Positions 15,903-24,398 of a stretch of DNA of 64,000 bases are shown piece by piece; position 1 is the first letter of the stretch; the number at the start of each line of letters is the position of its first letter. The notes below the pieces were generated by a model. It had not been told where the DNA came from. It did not search any database and saw nothing but the letters and a program-made list of their open reading frames with translations. This DNA is from Cryobacterium arcticum. GTDB taxonomy: Bacteria; Actinomycetota; Actinomycetes; Actinomycetales; Microbacteriaceae. Position numbers and translations under genes: made by a program. The stretch spans positions 1,178,001 through 1,242,000 of the forward strand of contig NZ_CP016282.1 of assembly GCF_001679725.1 (NCBI RefSeq), in the 5' to 3' direction.

Positions 15903-18900
15903 ACCCCCCAGACATGAACACCGGCGGCGCGAACGCCGACGACACGTTCACCGCGACAATTCAGACCAGATCGGTCTCCGCCCTGGCCATCGCCGAGGCG
16001 CTGGGCATGTTCCCGCCCACCAGCGAACAGCAGGCCGTGATCGAGGCGCCGCTCAGCCCCACCCTCGTGGTGGCCGGCGCCGGAAGCGGCAAGACCGAGA
16101 CCATGGCCAACCGGGTGCTCTGGCTGCTGGCCAACGGTCATGCCCGGCCCGACCAGATCCTCGGCCTCACCTTCACCCGCAAGGCCGCCGGCGAGCTGGC
16201 CGAACGCATCAACGGCCGCATCCGGCAGCTCAGTGAGGCCGGGCTGATGCCCGCCGGCGACGGCACGGCAGACCCCGTCACCGGCCTCACCGCAGGGCCC
16301 GACTCCGCCGACCTGTTCAACGCGCCGGCAGTGTCCACCTACAACTCCTTCGCCAGCCGACTGTTCACCGACAACGCGCTGCTGCTCGGCCGCGAACCCG
16401 AGTCGGTGCTGCTCAGCGAGACCAGCGCCTGGCTGCTCGCCCGCCGGGTGGTCGTGGCCCACGGTGACGGCCGCCTGGTGAAATACGGCAAGGGCGTCGA
16501 CGCCGTGACGGATGCCGTGCTCTCGCTCAGCCGGGCGCTGGCCGAGAATCCGCCGCCGTACGTGCCCGGCGAGGAGCCCGAACCGCACGACCTGGCCCGC
16601 CTGGCGAACAGCTTCGGCTACCTCGCCGACCTGCCCTACGGCAACCCGCGCAAGAAGAAGCCGTACGACTCGGTGCTCGAGGCCATCGCCGCCGTGGCTC
16701 CGCTGCCCGTGCTGGCCGAGCTCGCGGATGCCTACGGGGCCGAGAAACGCCGCCAGGGACTGATCGAATTCTCCGACCAGGTGGCGTTGGCGTTGCAGGT
16801 CTGCCGCAAGGTGCCGGCCGTGGTGGCCCGCTACCGCGAGCAGTACCGTATCGTTCTGCTCGACGAATACCAGGACACCTCGGTGCTGCAGACCGAGCTG
16901 CTGCGCACCCTCTTCGCGCACCACCCGGTGATGGCCGTCGGCGACCCGCACCAGTCCATCTACGGATGGCGCGGAGCCAGTTCGGCCAACCTGCTCGGCT
17001 TCTCCACCGACTTCGCCGAGCTGGCCAACACCGAGGCACCCTCGATGTCGCTCTCCTACACCTGGCGCAACCCGGTGACTGTACTCGACGCCGCCAACGC
17101 CCTTGTCGCGCCGCTCAGCGCTCAGCTGCGCGCCCGGCCCAACGGCATCCAGGTGGAGACCCTCAAGGTCCCCGCCGGCAAGGCAGCCGGCCGGGTGGAG
17201 GCCGCGATGCACGAGACCATCGCCGACGAGGCTGCCGCCATCGCGCGCTGGTTCGCCGCGCGGCTGGGCAGCGAGACCTCGCCCGCCGACCCCGACGCAG
17301 AGCCCCGCTCGGGGGCGATGCTTTTCCGCGCCCGCCGCGACATGGAGTTCTACGCCGAGGTGCTGCGGGAACACGGCGTTCCCGCGCACGTGCTGGGCCT
17401 CGGCGGCCTGCTCTCCACACCGGAGGTGGCCGATGTGCTCGCCGTGCTCCGGGTGGTGCACGACCCGTCCGCCGGCAGCGACCTGATCCGGCTGCTCACG
17501 GGCGGCCGGTGGCGCATCGGGGTGCGCGACCTGCAGGCCTTGTCGGACGTGGCCGGTTGGCTCGCCACGCACGACTGGGCGCAGAAGGCCGTGTCGGACG
17601 AGCTCAAGGCCAAGCTGCGCGCATCCGTCGCCACCGAAGAGAGCCGCTCGCTCGTGGACGCCCTCGACTTCGTCGCCGGTGTGCCGGAGACCCACGGCCA
17701 GCTGGCCGCGTTCAGCGACGAGGGACGCCTACGGCTCCGCCAGGCCGGCCGGCAGTTGGCCTGGCTGCGCAGCCGCGCGGGACTTGGCCTGCTCGACTTC
17801 GTGCGCCTGATCGAGCAGGAGACCCTGCTCGACCTCGAACTGGTCGCCAACGAGAGCCACGGCAGGGCCCTGGCCAACCTCTACGCCTTCCACGACGCCG
17901 TGTCGGCGTTCCTCGACAGCGACGAGCAGGGCACCCTGGCCAGCTTCCTGCGCTGGCTGGCCCGGGCCGAACGCCAGGACGACCTCGGCCCGCGCGGTGA
18001 GGCGGCCGAACCCGGCACCGTGCAGCTGCTCACCATCCACGGGTCCAAGGGGCTCGAGTGGGACTTCGTGGCCATCCCGGGCATGACCGAGAAGAACCTG
18101 CCGGCGCCGAGCCGGGAGGTGTCGGGCTGGCTGCGGTTCGGCGAGCTGCCCTATCCCTGCCGGGGAGACCGGGCCGAGCTGCCGGAGCTGCGCCGGCTGG
18201 GCCACGAGACCCAGCTCTCCTTCGACATCGACTTCGAGCTGTACAAGCACGAGCTCGCCGACCGGCACGACGCCGAGGAGCGGCGGCTGATCTACGTGGC
18301 CACCACCCGGTCCCAGCAGCAGTTGCTGCTCACCGGAGCGTTCTGGGGTGGCGGCACCACCGTGCGAAAGCCCAGCCGGTACCTGCTCGAACTGGCCGAG
18401 GCCGGGCTCATCCCCGAGTTGCCGGAGGGCAGCGAGCACGACGAGAAGCCCCTGACCGACGAGGACACCAGTGAGGTCTGGCCGTTCGACCCGCTCGGCA
18501 CCCGGCGCCCGGTCGTGGAGGCCGCCGCCACGCTCGTGCGCGCCCAGGGCGGCGACATCGGGGACGGCGACGGCGAGGACGGCAGGGACCCGGACGAGCC
18601 GGACACGCCCTGGTCGCGGGAAGTGACGCTGCTGCTCGAGGAGCGCGCGCTGCGCCTTGCCGGCCCCGTCGCACTCGACGTGCCCACCCGCATCCCGGCC
18701 TCCCGGTTCAAGGACTACGTCGACGACCCGGCGGCCGTTCTGGCCCGGCTCCGGCGCCCGATGCCCGAGCGGCCCTACCGGGCCACCCGGCTGGGCACCC
18801 TGTTCCACTCCTGGGTCGAACAACGCTCCGCCGGCGGGTCCTCCGGGGATCTCCTCGATGCGAGCATGGACGAGCTCGACCTCGATCTCGAGGCCGACGA

Positions 18901-19363
18901 GGAGTCCGCCGTCGATTCAGGGACGGGCATGCCCGTCGAACTGGACCAGCTGGAGCAGTTCAAGGCCACCTTCGAACGCTCACCCTGGGCCAACCTGGCG
19001 CCGGAAGAGGTGGAGATCGAGATCCACCACGTGCTGGGGGAGCAGGTCTTCATCTGCAAGCTCGACGCGGTGTACAAGACCGAGACCGGCTACCAGGTGG
19101 TGGACTGGAAGACCGGCAAGGCGCCCAAGGACGCCGCCGACCTCGAGCTCAAGCAGACCCAGCTGGCGCTGTACCGGCTGGCCTACGCCACCTGGAAGGG
19201 TATCGACCCGGCCATCGTCGACGCGGTGTTCTACTTCGTCGCCGACGACACTGTCGTCGCCCCTGAGCGGCTCTACTCCGAGGAAGACCTCGTGCGGGCC
19301 TGGTCGTCGGTGGCCGGCGCATCCGCCGCCGTGGAGATCGGGCCGGTGGCGTCGTCGGTGTAG
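15899..19363 (+). CDS. adnB: Helicase-nuclease subunit AdnB
   Basis: A 1154-residue partner of AdnA with an intact UvrD-type motor: Walker A VAGAGSGKTETM (about 57-65), Walker B LLDEYQDTS (about 319-327), motif III GDPHQSIYGWRGA and motif V LLTIHGSKGLEWDF. A RecB-family nuclease domain closes the protein (VVDWKTGKAP at about 1066). Together AdnA and AdnB resect broken DNA ends for recombination and take the place of RecBCD. ATG 15899 overlaps the adnA stop (ATGA). The 3' end overlaps the convergent phosphotransferase gene by 91 bp. Gene order adnA-adnB-x-nudC-uvrD2 is also found in Mycobacterium tuberculosis. Confidence 0.92.
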   Translation: MNPPDMNTGGANADDTFTATIQTRSVSALAIAEALGMFPPTSEQQAVIEAPLSPTLVVAGAGSGKTETMANRVLWLLANGHARPDQILGLTFTRKAAGELAERINGRIRQLSEAGLMPAGDGTADPVTGLTAGPDSADLFNAPAVSTYNSFASRLFTDNALLLGREPESVLLSETSAWLLARRVVVAHGDGRLVKYGKGVDAVTDAVLSLSRALAENPPPYVPGEEPEPHDLARLANSFGYLADLPYGNPRKKKPYDSVLEAIAAVAPLPVLAELADAYGAEKRRQGLIEFSDQVALALQVCRKVPAVVARYREQYRIVLLDEYQDTSVLQTELLRTLFAHHPVMAVGDPHQSIYGWRGASSANLLGFSTDFAELANTEAPSMSLSYTWRNPVTVLDAANALVAPLSAQLRARPNGIQVETLKVPAGKAAGRVEAAMHETIADEAAAIARWFAARLGSETSPADPDAEPRSGAMLFRARRDMEFYAEVLREHGVPAHVLGLGGLLSTPEVADVLAVLRVVHDPSAGSDLIRLLTGGRWRIGVRDLQALSDVAGWLATHDWAQKAVSDELKAKLRASVATEESRSLVDALDFVAGVPETHGQLAAFSDEGRLRLRQAGRQLAWLRSRAGLGLLDFVRLIEQETLLDLELVANESHGRALANLYAFHDAVSAFLDSDEQGTLASFLRWLARAERQDDLGPRGEAAEPGTVQLLTIHGSKGLEWDFVAIPGMTEKNLPAPSREVSGWLRFGELPYPCRGDRAELPELRRLGHETQLSFDIDFELYKHELADRHDAEERRLIYVATTRSQQQLLLTGAFWGGGTTVRKPSRYLLELAEAGLIPELPEGSEHDEKPLTDEDTSEVWPFDPLGTRRPVVEAAATLVRAQGGDIGDGDGEDGRDPDEPDTPWSREVTLLLEERALRLAGPVALDVPTRIPASRFKDYVDDPAAVLARLRRPMPERPYRATRLGTLFHSWVEQRSAGGSSGDLLDASMDELDLDLEADEESAVDSGTGMPVELDQLEQFKATFERSPWANLAPEEVEIEIHHVLGEQVFICKLDAVYKTETGYQVVDWKTGKAPKDAADLELKQTQLALYRLAYATWKGIDPAIVDAVFYFVADDTVVAPERLYSEEDLVRAWSSVAGASAAVEIGPVASSV

Positions 19364-20490
19364 TCGGTGTCCGAACCGGCGGCGCCGAAGCCAGTGCCGT
19401 CGAAGCTGGTGACCCGGGAGAATGACCCGGTCTCGGCGAAGTCGCTGGTGCCGTACTCGGAGCTGTCGTCGCTGTTGCGCCCGGCCGACCCTGTTGCCGG
19501 CGTGCGCGGCATGTCCTCGAGCATCGACTCCACATCGGACACGCTGAGGATCGGGCCGGTCTCCGGCGACAGCGACTGCATGGTGTGGCTGTGCACGTTG
19601 TCGACCAGGCCGTCGAGCATCGACACGGCGTCGTCGATGATGGCGTCGTTGTGGATGTCGACGCCGTGCAGCAGCCACCGGGCCAGCTCGAGCTCGGCGT
19701 ACAGCATCGCCCGCTGGGCGATCAGCGGGTCGTTGCCCTGCCGGGTGGCCGTGTAGGTGGCGATGGCCGTCTCGGCGGCGTCGCCGCGGGCGGCGAGTAG
19801 CCAGTTGAGGTCGCGGGCCGGGTCGCCCACACAGAGCGCGGACCAGCCGAGCACGCCGCACACGGCGTCGTCGCTGATCAGGAAGGACTCGGCGGTGAGC
19901 GAGCCGTGGATCACGGTCGGGGCGAACTGCCAGAGCGAGTCGTCGTCAGTGGCGAGCTCCCAGCGGCGCAGCAGGGCCGCCGGCAGCTTTCCGGTGTTCG
20001 ATGCGCGGTCGATCAGGTCGATCGTGGCGGTGCGGCAGTCCAGCGCGCTCTGCTGCACGAGTCCGGCGTCGCCGATGAAGGCCGTGGGCAGACCGTGGAT
20101 GGCCGCGATGGCGCGACCGATCGAGCCGGAGACCCCCTCGTGCCCGGTGAGCGCGTCGGCGTCGTAGGACGCGCCGGGCAGTCGTTCGTAGACCACGGCC
20201 CTGGTGCCCTCGAAGGGCGCCTGGCCCACGAAGACCGGCACGTCGAAGGGCAGCCGGCTACGGTTGCCGGTCGTGAGCGCGCGCAGCGCCACGAGGTCCG
20301 CCGACTGCTCGGTTTCCGCCGCTTGCGACGTGGGAACCCGGATGATCAGCTCAGTGCCGTCGCGGGTGATCAGCAGCGCGGAGTCGAACAATCCGTTCGC
20401 GCCGAGACTGTGGTTTCGGGCGTGGGCGACGTCGAGCTCCGGAACTGCATTGGTGGCCAACGCGGCTAGAGTGAGATGGGATCTGGCCAT
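19273..20490 (-). CDS. Phosphotransferase (APH-fold) with altered catalytic residues
   Basis: A 405-residue protein of the aminoglycoside-phosphotransferase fold. The fold is supported by DSALLITRDGTELIIRVP (the beta strands and Lys/Arg region), the VIHGSLTAESFLI loop at about 194 and the late GDPARDLNWLLAARGD. The key residues are changed: the catalytic loop HGDxxxxN reads HGSLTAES (Ser197 for Asp), and the metal-binding IDW reads LGW. It is therefore probably a pseudokinase or binding protein. The C-terminal 100 residues are low-complexity and acidic, and their coding part overlaps adnB antisense. ATG 20490 is preceded by TAACCT at 20498-20503 (7 nt away). It occupies the slot that a different gene fills between adnB and nudC in mycobacteria. 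Confidence 0.72.
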   Translation of the reverse strand: MARSHLTLAALATNAVPELDVAHARNHSLGANGLFDSALLITRDGTELIIRVPTSQAAETEQSADLVALRALTTGNRSRLPFDVPVFVGQAPFEGTRAVVYERLPGASYDADALTGHEGVSGSIGRAIAAIHGLPTAFIGDAGLVQQSALDCRTATIDLIDRASNTGKLPAALLRRWELATDDDSLWQFAPTVIHGSLTAESFLISDDAVCGVLGWSALCVGDPARDLNWLLAARGDAAETAIATYTATRQGNDPLIAQRAMLYAELELARWLLHGVDIHNDAIIDDAVSMLDGLVDNVHSHTMQSLSPETGPILSVSDVESMLEDMPRTPATGSAGRNSDDSSEYGTSDFAETGSFSRVTSFDGTGFGAAGSDTDYTDDATGPISTAADAPATDDQARTRSSSE

Positions 20491-20585
20491 GCCTTCTAGG
20501 TTAGGTCGAGTTCCTCCCTGCGGCGCCATTCGCCACGCCTGCAGTCCACTTCGGCACGAGTTGCCCGAGCTTTGAGGGGCCTTGA

Positions 20586-21572
20586 ATGTCGTTCAGGTTT
20601 ACGGCCAGGCTGCCGCTTTCCCGGCACGCCGTCGATCGCGACAACGATGCCCGCGCCCGCACCGATCTGTTCGAGACCCTGTGGGCGGATGCCGGCACCC
20701 GCCTGCTGCCCCTCTGGCACGGCAAAGCGCTGCTCGCCGAGCCTCTCAGCACGGAGCTCGAGAACGCGGCGCCGCGTGTGCTGCTGCTGGCGCCGGCCGA
20801 GCTGGCGGCCGGGCCCGGCGCATCCGGTCTGCAGGTCTATCTGGGCCGCTCGCTCGACCCCGACGCCGCCGAACCGGTGGGCACCCCGATCATCGCCGTG
20901 CCGCTCGACGACGAGCAGGCCGCGGCCCTCGAACCCGACGAGAGCCGCTGGGTGGGCCTGCGCGACTACGCCACCCTGCTCTCCGACCGGGACACCGGCA
21001 TCTTCACCGAGTCCCTCGGCATCCTGCACTGGCACGAGTCGCACCCGCACTGCCCGCGCTGCGGCGCCGCCACCGAGGTCACCACCGGCGGCTGGGTGCG
21101 GCACTGCCCGGTCGATGGCAGCCAGGTGTTCCCGCGCACCGACGCGGCCGTGATCGTCCTCATCACCGACGACCAGGACCGCGTGCTGCTCGGCTCCAAC
21201 GCCATGTGGGAGGCCAACCGGTACTCGCTGCTGGCCGGCTTCGTCGAACCCGGCGAGTCGTTCGAGTCCGCCGTGGTGCGTGAGGTCTTCGAGGAATCGG
21301 GCCTGCGCGTAGCGGACCCGGTCTACCACGGCTCGCAGCCGTGGCCCTTCCCGGCGTCGATCATGGTGGGCTTCACGGCCCGGCTGGCCGACGGCCAGCA
21401 CTCCTCGGGGCTCGTGCCCGACGGCACCGAGATCCTCGACCTGCGCTGGTTCAGCCGGGCGGAGCTCTCCGACAGCGAGAACGGGATCATGCTGCCCGGT
21501 GCGTCGTCGATCGCCCGCGCCCTGATCGACGACTGGCTGGTCCGGCCGGCCACGGTGTCCCCGGGTGTCTGA
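20586..21572 (+). CDS. nudC: NAD(H) pyrophosphatase / RNA deNADding enzyme NudC
   Basis: A 328-residue Nudix hydrolase that splits NADH into NMNH and AMP and can remove NAD caps from RNA. Seen are the zinc-ribbon cysteines (HCPRCGAATE with a further Cys in VRHCPVDGSQVFPR), the Nudix box beginning GFVEPGESFE and ending REVFEESGL, and the NudC-specific SQPWPFPASIM. The N-terminal domain is of normal size. The start is ATG 20586. The downstream uvrD2 gene begins inside its last codons (8-bp overlap), so the two are co-transcribed. Confidence 0.93.
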   Translation: MSFRFTARLPLSRHAVDRDNDARARTDLFETLWADAGTRLLPLWHGKALLAEPLSTELENAAPRVLLLAPAELAAGPGASGLQVYLGRSLDPDAAEPVGTPIIAVPLDDEQAAALEPDESRWVGLRDYATLLSDRDTGIFTESLGILHWHESHPHCPRCGAATEVTTGGWVRHCPVDGSQVFPRTDAAVIVLITDDQDRVLLGSNAMWEANRYSLLAGFVEPGESFESAVVREVFEESGLRVADPVYHGSQPWPFPASIMVGFTARLADGQHSSGLVPDGTEILDLRWFSRAELSDSENGIMLPGASSIARALIDDWLVRPATVSPGV

Positions 21573-23286
21573 TCCGTTGACCCCCACCGCCGAGTCCCTG
21601 CTGACCGGGCTCGACGAGCAGCAGCGCGTCGCGGCGGAGGCCCTGATCGGCCCGGTGTGCATGCTCGCCGGTGCCGGCACGGGCAAGACCCGCGCCATCA
21701 CGCACCGCATCGCCTACGGCGTGATGAGCGGCGCCTATTCGCCCACCCGGGTGATGGCGCTCACCTTCACCGCCCGCTCCGCTGCAGAGCTGCGCGGCCG
21801 GCTGCGGCAGCTCGGCGCCGGCGGCGTCGCCGCGCGAACCTTCCACGCGGCCGCGCTCTCGCAACTCAACTACTTCTGGCCGCACGTCGTGGGCGGGCAG
21901 GCGCCGCGCATCCTCGAGGGCAAGGGCCGGCTGCTCGGCCACGTGGCCGAGGTGCTCAAGCTCAAGCTGGACACCGCCACCCTGCGTGACCTGGCCGGCG
22001 AGATCGAGTGGCGCAAGACCTCCGGGCTGAGCCTGGAGCAGTACGCCACGGCCGGCCGGGCGCTGCCGGGCCGGCTGGACATCGATCAGGCCCTGGACAT
22101 GCAGGCTGGCTACGAGCGGCTCAAGGACGACCGCAAGCAGATCGACTTCGAGGACGTGCTGCTGGCCATGGCCGGCATGATCGAGGCCGAACCGTCGGTG
22201 GCGTTGCAGGTGCGGGAGCAGTACCGGTTCTTCGTCGTCGACGAGTTCCAGGACGTGTCGCCGCTGCAGTACGACCTGCTCAAACTCTGGCTGGGCGACC
22301 GGCGGGATCTCTGCGTGGTCGGCGACGCCAGCCAGACCATCTACTCGTTCGCGGGCGCCCGCAGCGACTACCTGCTCGACTTCCCCAAGCACTACGAGGA
22401 TGCCACGGTGGTGCGCCTCGAGCAGAACTACCGCTCGACCGCGGCCATCGTCGCCACCGCCAACCAGCTCATGCGCGGCCGGCCCGGCGCGCTGTCGTTG
22501 CACGCCGCCGTCGCCGAGACCGGGGTTGAGCCCGCTGTGCGGGAGTATCCCAACGACATGGCCGAGGCCAGGGGTGTGGCGCAGAGCATCGCCGAACTGG
22601 TCGCCGCCGGCACCGCGCCCGAGAACATCGCCGTGCTGTACCGGGTCAACGTGCAGGCCGCGCTGCTCGAGACGGCGCTGGGCGATGTGGGCGTGAGCTA
22701 CCAGATCCGCGGATCGAAGCGGTTCTTCGACCTGCCCGAGGTGAAGCAGGCGGTGATGTCGCTGCGCGCGGCATCCGTCTCGATCATGGGCGAACCCCTG
22801 TTCAAATCGGTCAGCGACGTTCTGCGCGGCCTGGGCTGGAGCCAGACGGCGCCGGAGACCCGCGGTGCCGTGCGGGACCGGTGGGAGGCGCTCAACGCCA
22901 TCATGGGACTCGTCGACCAGGCGGCCCCCGGCACCTCGTTCCGGCAGTTCACCGACGAACTCATGGAACGCCAGGTCGGCCAGCACGAACCCACCGTCGC
23001 GGCCGTGACCCTGGCCACCCTGCACTCCGCCAAGGGCCTGGAGTGGGACGCGGTCTTCGTCGTCGGGCTGAGCGAAGGGCTCGTGCCGATCAGCTACGCC
23101 GGCACGTTCGACCAGGTCGATGAGGAACGCCGCCTGCTCTACGTGGGCGTCACCCGGGCCCGCAAGCGGCTGTCGCTCAGTTGGTCCGCGGCCGGAAGCC
23201 AGCAGCGTTCCCCGCGAGAACGATCACGTTTTCTGGCAGAAATCGGCATCCGCACCGCACGTGCGGCCGGTGCGCGCGGCGCCTGA
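21565..23286 (+). CDS. UvrD2-like ATP-dependent DNA helicase
   Basis: A 573-residue superfamily-1A helicase. Walker A is GAGTGKTRAIT (about 33-40), Walker B VVDEFQDVSPLQ, motif III GDASQTIYSFAGA, motif IV EQNYRST and motif V TLHSAKGLEWDAVFV, so all motor motifs are intact. Mycobacterial UvrD2 (about 700 residues) adds a zinc-binding linker and an HRDC domain; this protein stops about 35 residues after TRARKRLSLSW and lacks both. GTG 21565 overlaps nudC. The 3' end overlaps the convergent gene by 110 bp. Role: DNA repair or conflict resolution (inferred from family). Confidence 0.88.
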   Translation: MSDPLTPTAESLLTGLDEQQRVAAEALIGPVCMLAGAGTGKTRAITHRIAYGVMSGAYSPTRVMALTFTARSAAELRGRLRQLGAGGVAARTFHAAALSQLNYFWPHVVGGQAPRILEGKGRLLGHVAEVLKLKLDTATLRDLAGEIEWRKTSGLSLEQYATAGRALPGRLDIDQALDMQAGYERLKDDRKQIDFEDVLLAMAGMIEAEPSVALQVREQYRFFVVDEFQDVSPLQYDLLKLWLGDRRDLCVVGDASQTIYSFAGARSDYLLDFPKHYEDATVVRLEQNYRSTAAIVATANQLMRGRPGALSLHAAVAETGVEPAVREYPNDMAEARGVAQSIAELVAAGTAPENIAVLYRVNVQAALLETALGDVGVSYQIRGSKRFFDLPEVKQAVMSLRAASVSIMGEPLFKSVSDVLRGLGWSQTAPETRGAVRDRWEALNAIMGLVDQAAPGTSFRQFTDELMERQVGQHEPTVAAVTLATLHSAKGLEWDAVFVVGLSEGLVPISYAGTFDQVDEERRLLYVGVTRARKRLSLSWSAAGSQQRSPRERSRFLAEIGIRTARAAGARGA

Positions 23287-24223
23287 CCGACAGGCTGATC
23301 GCGTCGATCGCCAACGACGCGGCGGTGAACTCGTTCGAGGCGGCGAACAGCCGCTCGTGCACGATGCCCGCCACCGTGGCGGCGGCCTCGATGCCGAGCC
23401 GCGGCGTCTCGGTGGACGCCGTGCGGTAGAGCAGCTGGCAGGCGATGGCGGGCCAGGCCGGATCCTCATCGACCCGGTCCAGCTCCAGGCAGGTCAGGCA
23501 GGGGCCGGCGCCCGGCTCCACGAGCGGGCCGACCCGCACCTCGGCGTCGCTGAACAGCACCGGCAGGTGGGGAATGTCCCGCCGCAGCCAGCGGACGTGC
23601 CGCTCGGGAGCCAACACGAAGTGGTCGACGATCACCGCCAGGTCGGGCAGCGGCGGGGGCGACGCCGCACCGGTCGCGGCGAGGACCTCGGTCGTCACCA
23701 CCGTGATGCTCAGCTCGCCCAGCAGACTGCGAATGCGATCGGCCGTGGCGCCGGCGCCGTCGACGCACACGACCGGGCGGTGGCCGGCCAGGGCCCGGTC
23801 GGCCGTAGTACCGCCGGAAGCGGTGCGGGGTCGGGCGTCGGACCGGGCAGCGTCGTCGGGCCCGGGGTGGGCGGTGCCCGGCGGGGAGGCACCCGCTGGA
23901 GCACCCGTGCCCGTCGAACCGTCTGCCACGGCGCCGGAATCCGCCGCTGTGTCGTTCGCTCCGGTCATGACGTCCGCCGTACCTCCCACCAGGGCCGGAC
24001 CCAGGGCGCTCAGCAGGGCGGAGGTCGCCTCATCCGTTGCGCCGGCCTGCCGCCCGAGCATCAGCGCGCCGGACCGGGGCACGCCGCCGCGGAGCGCAGC
24101 GATGACGCCCTCCAGCGGCGCCGTGACCCCGGGCACGATCGCCAGCGGCCGGTCGATGCCCAGTTGGATGGTGTCCGGGGTGCGCCAGACGAGCGGATAC
24201 CGCGGGTCGAGTCGAAGAATCAT
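23177..24223 (-). CDS. Orphan leader-binding/cyclodehydratase-like (ThiF-like) zinc protein
   Basis: A 348-residue protein related to the E1-like leader-peptide-binding partner of TOMM cyclodehydratases. The diagnostic segment is VGPLVEPGAGPCLTCLEL followed by DPAWPAIACQLL, and near the C-terminus RCGCRFLPEN; the CxxC and CxC pairs would bind one zinc ion. The middle (about residues 95-140) is an Ala/Gly/Asp-rich low-complexity insert. No precursor peptide, YcaO or dehydrogenase gene is nearby, so a role in bacteriocin synthesis is doubtful; a conserved housekeeping role next to uvrD2 is more likely. ATG 24223; the tail overlaps uvrD2 antisense by 110 bp. Confidence 0.7.
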   Translation of the reverse strand: MILRLDPRYPLVWRTPDTIQLGIDRPLAIVPGVTAPLEGVIAALRGGVPRSGALMLGRQAGATDEATSALLSALGPALVGGTADVMTGANDTAADSGAVADGSTGTGAPAGASPPGTAHPGPDDAARSDARPRTASGGTTADRALAGHRPVVCVDGAGATADRIRSLLGELSITVVTTEVLAATGAASPPPLPDLAVIVDHFVLAPERHVRWLRRDIPHLPVLFSDAEVRVGPLVEPGAGPCLTCLELDRVDEDPAWPAIACQLLYRTASTETPRLGIEAAATVAGIVHERLFAASNEFTAASLAIDAISLSVRRRAHRPHVRCGCRFLPENVIVLAGNAAGFRPRTN

Positions 24224-24386
24224 CCGGCGATTGTCTCCCGGGGGCGGCAGGGGGCGCGGGATTCATCCACAGGCGCCGGAGGCAGTCCCGCACCCCGGCC
24301 GACACGCACGCGACCGGCCGGCGCACACTCAACCGTGATCGCCGCGATGACGGCGCTTTCCGCAGGCGCAATCCAGACTCTGCGCC

Positions 24387-24392
24387 TAGGCT
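24387..24392 (+). promoter_or_regulatory. -10 box TAGGCT, leaderless start
   Basis: TAGGCT ends 6 nt before ATG 24399, without a ribosome site. Confidence 0.6.
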
Positions 24393-24398
24393 GACGCA

